Below, piece by piece: positions 1 to 6,879 of a stretch of 13,266 nt of DNA (position 1 is the first letter of the stretch; each line of letters opens with the position of its first letter). Position numbers and translations under genes: made by a program. Location: positions 1 to 13,266 of the forward strand of contig DASPZP010000334.1 in the NCBI GenBank assembly GCA_035636195.1, given 5' to 3'. Below the pieces are notes generated by a model that saw nothing but the letters and a program-made list of their open reading frames with translations, was not told where the DNA came from and did not search any database. Origin of the DNA: Anaeromyxobacter_A sp035636195 (GTDB lineage Bacteria; Myxococcota; Myxococcia; Myxococcales; Anaeromyxobacteraceae).

Positions 1-1
1 G

Positions 2-1318
2 CGCGTCTGCATGGCGCTCGACGCGGAGTTCCGGGTGCGCCACGTCTCGAGCCAGCTCGATGCGCTGCTCGGCCCCGGGGCGGCCGCGCGCATCGGCGGC
101 CATCCGATCGAGACGGTGCTCGGGCCCGAGCTGTTCGCGCCTGGCAGCCCGCTCCGCGAGGCGCTCCTGGCGGGCGAGAAGCGCGAGGGCTGGCGCGCTC
201 TCCTGCGCGGTGAGGGAGGCGCGACGCGGCTCCTCTCCATCACGGCTGCACCGTTGAAGCACGACGCCTACGGGGTGTGCGATCCCAACGCGGTCTACCT
301 GCTCGTCATGCGTCCGGCCGAGGACGATCCGGCCTGGGTGACCGGCCACGAGCCGACGGCCGGGTCGGGGCTCCTCTGCCGCTCGCCCGCCATGGCGCGG
401 GTGCTGCGCCTCGTCGAGACGCTGCAGCACAGCGAGGCGAGCATCCTCATCACCGGCGAGAGCGGAACCGGCAAGGAGGTACTGGCGCGCGCCCTCCACG
501 CCCACTCGCCTCGGCGCAACGGACCGTTCGTGGCGGTGAACGCGGCCGCGCTCCCCGGCGAGCTGCTGGAGAGCGAGCTCTTCGGGCACGTGCGCGGCGC
601 CTTCACCGGCGCCGTGCGCGACCGGTCGGGCCGGTTCGAGCTCGCCAACGACGGCACCCTCTTCCTGGACGAGGTGGGCGACGTCCCGCTCCACCTCCAG
701 GTGAAGCTGTTGCGCGTGCTGCAGGAGCGGAGCTACGAGCGCGTCGGCGAGGCGGCGCCGCGCCAGACCAACGCCCGCATCATCGCCGCCACCCACCGGG
801 ACCTGCGCAAGGGCGTGGCGGCCGGCACCTTCCGCGAGGACCTCTACTACCGGTTGAAGGTGTTCCCCATCGAGCTGCCGCCGCTGCGCGACCGGCGCGA
901 GGACATCGAGCCCATCGCCATCTACCTCCTCTCGCGTTCGGGCGCGCGCACCGGCCGCTCGCTGCGCTTCTCGCCCGAGGCCCTGCGCGCGCTCCTCACC
1001 TACGACTGGCCCGGGAACGTGCGCGAGCTCGAGAACGCGCTCGAGTTCGCGGCAACCGTCTGCCAGGGCCAGACGCTGCAGCCGGAGGACCTCCCCCCGG
1101 AGCTGCAGCCGAGCGCCTCGCGCCCGGCGGCGCCGTCCGACACCCCGTGGCCGGTGATCGTCCACGCGCCCGTCGGTCCACTCGCCACCGAAGACGAGCG
1201 ACGGTCGGTAAAGCAAGCGCTCGAGGCGAACCGCTGGAGCCGCGCCGAGACGGCCCGGGCGCTCGGGATGAGCCGCAGCACGCTCTGGCGGCGCATGCGG
1301 GCCCTTGGGCTGGAGTGA
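2..1318 (+). CDS. Sigma-54-dependent transcriptional activator (PAS, AAA+, Fis-type HTH), 5' end cut by window
   Basis: This is a bacterial enhancer-binding protein that would use ATP hydrolysis to open promoters held by sigma-54 RNA polymerase. Numbering from the ATG at 11, residues 1-80 resemble a PAS sensor domain. An AAA+ domain follows, with Walker A GESGTGKE (149-156), the sigma-54 contact loop GAFTGA (196-201), Walker B LFLDE (217-221) and an arginine-rich FREDLYYRLKVFP segment. The last 27 residues form a Fis-type helix-turn-helix (SRAETARALGMSRSTLWRRM). The frame stays open to the left edge and the PAS fold already seems under way at residue 1, so the true start probably lies outside the window. 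There is no phosphorylatable receiver domain in the visible part, so the PAS domain is the likely signal input. It sits 155 bases upstream of a sulfur-type molybdoenzyme operon preceded by a sigma-54 promoter match, and probably controls it (inference). Confidence 0.93.
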   Translation, partial: RVCMALDAEFRVRHVSSQLDALLGPGAAARIGGHPIETVLGPELFAPGSPLREALLAGEKREGWRALLRGEGGATRLLSITAAPLKHDAYGVCDPNAVYLLVMRPAEDDPAWVTGHEPTAGSGLLCRSPAMARVLRLVETLQHSEASILITGESGTGKEVLARALHAHSPRRNGPFVAVNAAALPGELLESELFGHVRGAFTGAVRDRSGRFELANDGTLFLDEVGDVPLHLQVKLLRVLQERSYERVGEAAPRQTNARIIAATHRDLRKGVAAGTFREDLYYRLKVFPIELPPLRDRREDIEPIAIYLLSRSGARTGRSLRFSPEALRALLTYDWPGNVRELENALEFAATVCQGQTLQPEDLPPELQPSASRPAAPSDTPWPVIVHAPVGPLATEDERRSVKQALEANRWSRAETARALGMSRSTLWRRMRALGLE

Positions 1319-1341
1319 CTCGTTCCGTCGCAGTCGACTGA

Positions 1342-1373
1342 CACGTTTAGCGGCACGACGCTGAAACGTGCCG
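1342..1373. promoter_or_regulatory. Overlapping inverted repeats, candidate activator binding site (or weak terminator)
   Basis: Two inverted repeats overlap here. CACGTTT (1342-1348) pairs with AAACGTG (1364-1370), and CGGCACG (1351-1357) pairs with CGTGCCG (1367-1373). All arms are perfect 7-mers. The centre lies about 100 bases upstream of the predicted sigma-54 start site, the usual distance for an upstream activator sequence bound by an enhancer-binding protein. No T-run follows, so an intrinsic terminator for the regulator gene is less likely. Which repeat matters is unknown. Confidence 0.5.
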
Positions 1374-1429
1374 TCTCGAACGGCTGTCGCTCGCGGCCAA
1401 AAAAACCAGTCATTTCAACTTATACCCGT

Positions 1430-1446
1430 TCGGCACGGCAGCCGCA
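1430..1446 (+). promoter_or_regulatory. Candidate sigma-54 (-24/-12) promoter of the sulfur-respiration operon
   Basis: The sequence TCGGCACGGCAGCCGCA carries GG at 1432-1433 and GC at 1444-1445, exactly 10 bases apart. The -24 block matches the TGGCACG consensus at six of seven positions. The -12 block is weaker, with CCGC in place of TTGC. The predicted transcription start is near 1457, just before the GGAGGAG ribosome site (1461-1467) of the first operon gene. Position and the neighbouring sigma-54 activator support it; the short leader and the weak -12 block are the reservations. Confidence 0.5.
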
Positions 1447-1473
1447 TTCGGTCCTCCACAGGAGGAGCAAACG

Positions 1474-2352
1474 ATGCGAATGCCCGTGGCCGTTGCGATG
1501 CTCGCCTTCTCGTGGGCCGCCCAGGCGGCCGAGCCACTGATGAAGCCGTTCGTGCTGGCGGCGCGCGAGCAGGGGAAGGTGCTGGAGGTGGCAGAGGCGG
1601 CCCAGGCGAAGCTCGCCGCGGCTGGCTTCGAGGTCGCTGGCACCTACGCCCCCTACCCGGGCGCCCTCGTCGTCGCGATCACGAGCGATGAGCTGAAGGA
1701 GCTCGCCGCGACGTCGCGCTTCGGCGGTTACGCGGCGGCGCAGCGGGTCACGTTCACGAAGCTCGGCGACGAGGTGCAGGTCGCCTACACCAACCCGCGC
1801 TACATGGCGGCCGCCTACCGGATGACGAGCGATCTCGCGCCGGTGGCGGCGAAGCTCGAGGCGGCGCTGGGCCGCGTCGAGGAGTTCGGGTCGGACGAGG
1901 GGAAGAGCGCCCGCGACCTCCGCGGCTACCACTACATGCTCGGCATGCCCTACTTCGACGATCCGTCGCGGTTCGGCAAGTTCAAGAGCCACGCGGCGGC
2001 GGTGGAGGCCATCGAGGCGGGGCTCGCCGCCAAGCGCGGCGGGGCGAGCAAGGTCTACCGGGTGGACCTGCCGGGCGAGAAGGAGACGGTCTTCGGGGTG
2101 GCGCTCACCGACGGCTGCTCGTCGGACGCGCGCATCATGAAGGAGATCGACTTCAAGCCCACCCGCTCCACCGGGCACCTCCCCTACGAGCTCCTGGTCT
2201 CCGGCGACGAGGTCTTCGCCCTCTTCGGCAAGTTCCGCATCGCCGTGAACTTCACCGACCTCAAGATGATGGGGTCGCACAGCTTCATGAACATCCGCTG
2301 CGCGCCTGACGCCATCGAGGACGCGCTGAAGAAGGTGGTCGGAGAGATCTGA
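1474..2352 (+). CDS. Secreted protein, probably two DUF302-like domains, first gene of the molybdoenzyme operon
   Basis: The product is 292 residues and starts with a short Sec-type signal peptide, with likely cleavage after AQA near residue 19. The start is well supported by GGAGGAG at 1461-1467. Residues about 30-130 resemble a DUF302 domain: a helix ending in AAAGFEV, then strands, then VQVAYTNPRYMAAAYR. The second half repeats the plan (KVYRVDLPGEKETVFGV, then LPYELLVSGDEVFALFGKFR, then a closing helix), so a tandem or diverged DUF302 arrangement is plausible. It has two lone cysteines in the C-terminal half (DGCSSD and IRCAPD). There are no heme or Fe-S motifs. It lies 29 bases before the catalytic subunit, so it is co-transcribed and acts in the periplasm. 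Its biochemical role is unknown; substrate or thiol binding, or an assembly role, would fit. The reading frame is secure and the domain call is moderate. Confidence 0.85.
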   Translation: MRMPVAVAMLAFSWAAQAAEPLMKPFVLAAREQGKVLEVAEAAQAKLAAAGFEVAGTYAPYPGALVVAITSDELKELAATSRFGGYAAAQRVTFTKLGDEVQVAYTNPRYMAAAYRMTSDLAPVAAKLEAALGRVEEFGSDEGKSARDLRGYHYMLGMPYFDDPSRFGKFKSHAAAVEAIEAGLAAKRGGASKVYRVDLPGEKETVFGVALTDGCSSDARIMKEIDFKPTRSTGHLPYELLVSGDEVFALFGKFRIAVNFTDLKMMGSHSFMNIRCAPDAIEDALKKVVGEI

Positions 2353-2381
2353 TCGCCAGTCCCGGCGAAGGGAGCCATTCC

Positions 2382-4604
2382 ATGTACACGCGCCGTCAAT
2401 TCATCCAGATCGGTGCCGCCGCGGGCGGTGCGGTCGCCGCCTCCGGGCTCGCCAGCCGCTGGTGGGGGCTCGACGCTGCCCGGGCCGAGGATCCCGCCAC
2501 CGACGGCGATCGGGTGGTCCCCTCCTTCTGTGAGCTGTGCTTCTGGGGCTGCGGCGTCCTCGCGCACGTCAAGGGCGACCGGGTCACGAAGCTCGTCGGC
2601 AACCCCGAGCACCCGCTCTCGCGCGGCATGCTCTGCCCGCGCGGCGCGGGCGCGACCGGGCTCCTCTACGACCCGGACCGCCTGAAGAAGCCGCTCATCC
2701 GCACCGCCAAGCGCGGCGAGGACGTCTTCCAGGAGGTCAGCTGGGACGCGGCGCTCAACAAGGTGGCGGAGGAGCTCCTCAAGGTCCGCGAGCGCCACGG
2801 TCCGGAGGCGCTGGCGCTCTTCACCCATGGCTTCGGCGGCTCGTGGTGGAAGCAGTTCATGAAGGCGTGGGGCTCGCCCAACATCGGCGCGCCCTCGTAC
2901 GCGCAGTGCCGCGGGCCGCGCGAGGCGGCGTTCACGCTCACCTATGGCGAGGGCCTCGGCTCGCCCGAGCCGGTCGACATCGCCAACGCGCGCGTGATCA
3001 CGCTCATCGGCAGCCACCTGGGCGAGAACATGCACAACACCCAGGTGCAGGAGATGGCCGAGGCGGTGGGGAAGGGCGCCCAGCTCGTGGTCGTCGACCC
3101 GCGCTACTCGGTCGCCGCCGGCAAGGCGCGCTACTGGCTCCCCATCAAGCCCGGCACCGACATCGCGCTGCTCCTCGCCTGGATGAACGTCATCCTCGAG
3201 GAGAAGCGCTACGACGCCGAGTACCTCGCGAAGTACGCCATCGGGCTCGACGAGCTCAAGGCGCACGTCGCCGACAAGACGCCGGAGTGGGCCTACCCCA
3301 TCACCGGCCTGAAGCCGGAGCTCATCCGCGAGTCGGCCCGCCTCATCGCGAGCGCGCGCCCCGCCTCGCTCATCCACCCTGGCCGTCACACCACCTGGTA
3401 CGGCGACGACACCCAGCGGCTCCGCGCGGTCGCCATCCTGGCGGCGCTGCTCGGCAGCTACGGGCGCCGCGGCGGCTACCTCACGCAGGGCAAGTTCCCG
3501 CTCGCCGGCTATCCGATGCCGAAGCCACCCGAGCACGCGCCCGGCAAGCCCAAGGCCGACAAGCCGAAGGGGGGCGGCTTCCCGGTGGCGGATGAGGTGC
3601 TCGCCTCCGGCCTGTGCGACGCGACGAAGCCGGGCCGCTCGCTCTACGACCTCAAGGCCTGGATCGTCTACGGCACGAACCTCATCCAGTCGCTGCCGGC
3701 GCCGCAGGAGACCATCGCCGCCATCCAGAACCTCGACTTCATGGTCGCCATCGACGTCCTGCCGGCCGAGATCTGCGGGTGGGCGGACGTGGTGCTGCCG
3801 GAGTGCACCTATCTCGAGCGGTACGACGATCTCGCCGCGCCCACCTACAAGCGCCCGTTCGTCGCCATCCGGCAGGAGGTGGTCCCGCCCATGTACGACT
3901 CCAAGCCGGGCTCCTGGATGGCGAAGGAGCTCGCCAACCGGGTCGGCCTCGGCGCCCAGTTCCCCTGGGCCGACGCGCGCGCGTTCGTGGAGACCCGCCT
4001 CGCCGCCTCGAAGATCGACGTGGCCGAGATCCGGAAGAAGGGCGTGGTTCTGGGAAAGCCCATCGCCACCTGCGAGGAGGAGGGGGCGGCGCCGTCCATC
4101 TCGACCGAAGGCGGCAAGATCAAGCTGTACAGCGAGGAGCTCAAGGGGCTCGGGTTCGATCCGCTGCCGAGCTACTACCCGCAGGAAGAGGCGCCGCCGG
4201 GCATGTTCCGCATGCTCTCCGGCCGCACGCCGACCCATACCTTCGGCCGCACCACCAACAACCGGCTGCTGGCCGAGCCGTTCCCCGAGAACGAGGTGTG
4301 GGTGAACGCCGAGGCCGCGCGGGCGCTGCCGTTTCCGCTCGCCAACGGTGACCGGGTGGTGCTCGTGAACCAGGACGGTGTCCGCAGCAATCCCGTGCGG
4401 GCGAAGGTGACACAGCGCATCCGCGGCGACTGCGTCTACCTCGTCCACGGCTTCGGCCACACGGCGAAGGGGCTCCGCCAGGCGCGAGGGCGCGGCGCCT
4501 CCGACAGCGCGCTCACCAGCCGGTACAAGGTCGACCCGATCATGGGCGGCACCGGCATGAACGTGAACTTCGTGCGGCTCGAGCCGGCCGAGAGGGCGGT
4601 ATGA
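2382..4604 (+). CDS. Tat-exported molybdopterin oxidoreductase catalytic subunit, PsrA/PhsA type
   Basis: This 740-residue protein belongs to the DMSO-reductase superfamily, closest in look to the polysulfide/thiosulfate reductase catalytic subunits. It begins with a twin-arginine signal (TRRQFIQIG, then a hydrophobic stretch), so it folds in the cytoplasm and acts in the periplasm. One [4Fe-4S] cluster is bound by C50-x2-C53-x3-C57-x27-C85, in the FCELCFWGCG context seen in PsrA-like enzymes. C176 in YAQCRGPRE is the probable cysteine ligand of the molybdenum. The C-terminal molybdopterin-dinucleotide-binding domain is present (SGRTPTHTFGRTTNN near 610 and ANGDRVVLVN near 655). A Lys/Pro/Gly-rich insert lies at about 378-402. 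Length fits the family. AAGGGAG at 2368-2374 sets the start, and the stop overlaps the next gene by ATGA. Polysulfide, thiosulfate or another chalcogen oxyanion are all possible substrates; the YeeE neighbours favour sulfur. Confidence 0.92.
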   Translation: MYTRRQFIQIGAAAGGAVAASGLASRWWGLDAARAEDPATDGDRVVPSFCELCFWGCGVLAHVKGDRVTKLVGNPEHPLSRGMLCPRGAGATGLLYDPDRLKKPLIRTAKRGEDVFQEVSWDAALNKVAEELLKVRERHGPEALALFTHGFGGSWWKQFMKAWGSPNIGAPSYAQCRGPREAAFTLTYGEGLGSPEPVDIANARVITLIGSHLGENMHNTQVQEMAEAVGKGAQLVVVDPRYSVAAGKARYWLPIKPGTDIALLLAWMNVILEEKRYDAEYLAKYAIGLDELKAHVADKTPEWAYPITGLKPELIRESARLIASARPASLIHPGRHTTWYGDDTQRLRAVAILAALLGSYGRRGGYLTQGKFPLAGYPMPKPPEHAPGKPKADKPKGGGFPVADEVLASGLCDATKPGRSLYDLKAWIVYGTNLIQSLPAPQETIAAIQNLDFMVAIDVLPAEICGWADVVLPECTYLERYDDLAAPTYKRPFVAIRQEVVPPMYDSKPGSWMAKELANRVGLGAQFPWADARAFVETRLAASKIDVAEIRKKGVVLGKPIATCEEEGAAPSISTEGGKIKLYSEELKGLGFDPLPSYYPQEEAPPGMFRMLSGRTPTHTFGRTTNNRLLAEPFPENEVWVNAEAARALPFPLANGDRVVLVNQDGVRSNPVRAKVTQRIRGDCVYLVHGFGHTAKGLRQARGRGASDSALTSRYKVDPIMGGTGMNVNFVRLEPAERAV

Positions 4605-5140
4605 AGAAGCGCTACGCGCTGGCGGTGGACACCCGGCGCTGCGTCGCCTGCAGCGCCTGTGTCATCGCGTGCAAGAACGAGAACCGCGTCCCGAACGGCG
4701 GCTTCCGCTGCTGGACGGTGCAGGAGACGAGCGGGACCTTCCCCGACCTCGCGCTCGAGGTGCGCAGCGAGCGCTGCAACCAGTGCGGGAACGCGGCCTG
4801 CGTGGCGGCCTGCCCCACGGGCGCCTCGCACGTGGCGGAGGGCGGCATCGTCGCGGTGGACCGGCGGAAGTGCACCGGCTGCAAGGCCTGCATCGCCGCG
4901 TGTCCGTACGGCGCCCGCTACGTCCACCCCGAGGGCCACGTCGACAAGTGCACCTTCTGCCTGCACCGGGTGACCAAGGACAAGCTGCCCGCCTGCGTCG
5001 AGACCTGCCCGACGAAGGCGCTCACCTTCGGTGATCTGTCCGATCCGGCGAGCCCGGTCGCCCAGCTCGTCGCGCGCCGCAAGCACAAGGTGCTGCAGCC
5101 GGAGCAGGGGACTGATCCGAACGTCTTCTTCCTGACGTAG
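4601..5140 (+). CDS. Four-cluster ferredoxin-like electron-transfer subunit, PsrB/PhsB type
   Basis: The 179-residue protein carries electrons from the quinone-reacting membrane subunit to the molybdenum subunit. Sixteen cysteines are arranged for four [4Fe-4S] clusters: C14-x2-C17-x2-C20-x3-C24; C59-x2-C62-x4-C67-x3-C71; C91-x2-C94-x2-C97-x3-C101; and C117-x2-C120-x11-C132-x3-C136. One extra cysteine, C37, lies outside these motifs. There is no signal peptide, as expected for a subunit carried out with the Tat-dependent catalytic partner. The ATG overlaps the stop of the catalytic gene (ATGA, 4601-4604), implying translational coupling. Length and cysteine spacing match the DmsB/PsrB family. 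Confidence 0.93.
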   Translation: MKKRYALAVDTRRCVACSACVIACKNENRVPNGGFRCWTVQETSGTFPDLALEVRSERCNQCGNAACVAACPTGASHVAEGGIVAVDRRKCTGCKACIAACPYGARYVHPEGHVDKCTFCLHRVTKDKLPACVETCPTKALTFGDLSDPASPVAQLVARRKHKVLQPEQGTDPNVFFLT

Positions 5141-5157
5141 GAGCCACGGGAGCCGCC

Positions 5158-5667
5158 ATGCAGCGAGATCCGAACAAGTTCTGGAACCCGTACGTGGCCG
5201 GCGTCGCGCTCGGCCTCGTGCTCGCCACGACGTACCTCGTGATGGGAGGCGGCCTCGGCGCGTCGGGCGGCTCCCTGCGCATGGGCATCGCCGCCCTCTC
5301 CCTGGTCGCCCCGGACCACGTCGCGGCGACGCCGGCGCTCGCCCGGGCCGCGGTGGCCGAGCACCCGAACTGGCTCGTCTACGAGCTCCTGGGCGTGGTC
5401 CTCGGCGGGCTCGTGGCCGCCTACACCGCCGGCCGCCTGAAGCGCGAGGTGCTGAAGGGCCCGCGCATCTCCACCGGGAGCCGCATCGCGCTCGCCCTCG
5501 CCGGCGGCGTGCTCATGGGTGTGGCTGCCAAGATCACGCGCGGCTGCGCATCCGGCCAGGCGCTCTCGGGCGGCGCCCTGCTATCGGTGGGCGCCTGGAT
5601 CTTCTTCATGGCCTTCTTCGGCGGCGCCTACGCGCTCGCCCCCTTCGTCAGGAGGGAGTGGCGATGA
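5158..5667 (+). CDS. YeeE/YedE (DUF395) sulfur-transport protein, first half-size unit
   Basis: The 169-residue membrane protein has about four hydrophobic segments (near residues 11-38, 66-87, 104-124 and 135-160). It carries the family's conserved cysteine in RGCASGQALSGG, with C130 as the key residue. YeeE/YedE proteins characterised elsewhere import thiosulfate through conserved cysteines inside the membrane; full-size members hold two such units, whereas here they are split between this gene and the next. GGGAG at 5148-5152 precedes the ATG, 17 bases after the Fe-S gene. The end overlaps the next gene by ATGA (5664-5667), suggesting coupled synthesis of two halves of one transporter. Its place inside a psrABC-like operon links transport to the reductase (inference). 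Confidence 0.88.
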   Translation: MQRDPNKFWNPYVAGVALGLVLATTYLVMGGGLGASGGSLRMGIAALSLVAPDHVAATPALARAAVAEHPNWLVYELLGVVLGGLVAAYTAGRLKREVLKGPRISTGSRIALALAGGVLMGVAAKITRGCASGQALSGGALLSVGAWIFFMAFFGGAYALAPFVRREWR

Positions 5668-6863
5668 TCTTCCCCATCTTCCCGTCCCACGAGCTCGGGC
5701 TCGTGTTCGCCGTCGTGAGCGGCTTCGGGTTCGGCTTCGTGCTCGAGCGGGCCGGCTTCGGCCGCGCGCAGAAGCTCGTCGGCCAGTTCTACGGCTACGA
5801 CATGAGCGTCTTCAAGGTGATGTTCACCGCCGTCGTCACCGCGATGCTGGTCATCGTCGTGGCGTCGGGCGTGGGCCTCACCGACTTCAGGCTCATCGCC
5901 GATCACGCGACGAGCGCGACCTTCGTCGTGCCGTTCCTCGTCGGCGGGATGCTCGTCGGCATGGGCTTCGTCATGTCCGGTTACTGCCCGGGCACCTCCT
6001 ACGTGGCGATGGCGTCGGGCAAGGTCGACGGTCTCGTCACCGTGCTCGGGACCATCGTCGGCCAGGTGATCTGGGCCGAGGTCGAGGGGCGGCCCGGGTT
6101 CGCTCGGTTCCACAACAGCACCGCGCTCGGGAGCTTCTACCTCTGGGAGCTCCTCCACCTGCCCGACCGGGCCGGTCCCGCCATCGTCGCGGTCGCCGTC
6201 GTCCTCATGGCCGTCGGCTGCTTCATCGGCGCCGAGAAGCTGGAGCGGCTCTTCGCGTCCAAGGCTGATCCCCTCGCGACCGCGATCCCCGGCGGCCGGC
6301 CGCGCCGGTTCGTCGTCGCTGGCCTGGTCTCGGCGGCGCTCGCCGGCGTCGCCATGCTCGCGCTCCCCACCGGTTCGCGCGCCGGGACGCTGGAGGTGGC
6401 GGCGATCTCGCCGGCGGACCTCGCCCGGCGCGTCTTCGACGCGCCGTGGTCGCTGCGCGTCCTGGACCTCCGGCCGCTCGCCGAGTGCGCCGCGAAGCGG
6501 GTGCCCGGGTCGGAGTGCATTCCCGTCGACGACCTGCCGAAGCTCCGCCTCGCGGAGGCGAACGCCGCACGCGAGATCGTTTTCGTAGGCGCCGAGGACC
6601 TCGCCTTGCCACCGGCGGCGGCCGGCTACCCCGGCAAGCTCGCCATCCTCAAGGGTGGCTGGAAGGCCTGGGAGGCTTATGCGCTGACGCAGCCGGCGCC
6701 ACCGGCGCCCGGCGCGGCGCTCGCGGAGGTCGAGGACTACCGGTTCCGCGCCGGGATCCAGTCAGCCTTGACGGGGATGAAGGCCGCCCCTCCGGCCCCG
6801 CCGCCCGCGGCGTCGAGCGGCGGCGGGACGAAGAAGGCCGGTGGCGGCGGCTGCAGCGGATAG
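5664..6863 (+). CDS. YeeE/YedE transporter unit fused to a rhodanese-like domain with a Gly-rich Cys tail
   Basis: The protein has 399 residues. Five membrane segments make a YeeE unit with its cysteine at C108 (MSGYCPGTS). A sixth segment (about 213-235) leads to a rhodanese-like domain at about 243-340 (LRVLDLRPLAEC, RVPGSECIP, LKGGWKAWEAY). The rhodanese active-site cysteine is missing: the equivalent stretch reads IVFVGAEDLA. Two other cysteines occur in LAECAAKRVPGSEC. After a Pro/Ala-rich linker the chain ends in KKAGGGGCSG, putting C397 three residues from the end. The positively charged loops after segments 1 and 5 suggest the rhodanese domain faces the periplasm. I chose the ATG at 5664 over the GTG at 5658, because GGAGGG at 5651-5656 is well spaced for it and it gives an ATGA overlap. 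A sulfur-carrying role is inferred. Confidence 0.87.
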   Translation: MIFPIFPSHELGLVFAVVSGFGFGFVLERAGFGRAQKLVGQFYGYDMSVFKVMFTAVVTAMLVIVVASGVGLTDFRLIADHATSATFVVPFLVGGMLVGMGFVMSGYCPGTSYVAMASGKVDGLVTVLGTIVGQVIWAEVEGRPGFARFHNSTALGSFYLWELLHLPDRAGPAIVAVAVVLMAVGCFIGAEKLERLFASKADPLATAIPGGRPRRFVVAGLVSAALAGVAMLALPTGSRAGTLEVAAISPADLARRVFDAPWSLRVLDLRPLAECAAKRVPGSECIPVDDLPKLRLAEANAAREIVFVGAEDLALPPAAAGYPGKLAILKGGWKAWEAYALTQPAPPAPGAALAEVEDYRFRAGIQSALTGMKAAPPAPPPAASSGGGTKKAGGGGCSG

Positions 6864-6879
6864 CGAGGGGGAACCCAAC

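Noticed and set aside
2184..4460. A 758-residue minus-strand open frame opposite the catalytic subunit
   Set aside because: It is antisense to a gene with clear family motifs, its product is Arg/Ala/Glu/Val-rich with no recognisable domain, and long antisense frames are expected where third positions are nearly all G or C.
2382..4604. Respiratory arsenate reductase (ArrA) or tetrathionate reductase (TtrA) as the identity of the molybdoenzyme
   Set aside because: At 740 residues it is shorter than TtrA and most ArrA proteins, the FCELCFWGCG cluster context is PsrA-like, and the neighbours are sulfur-transport genes. It is not formally excluded, because no tree could be built.
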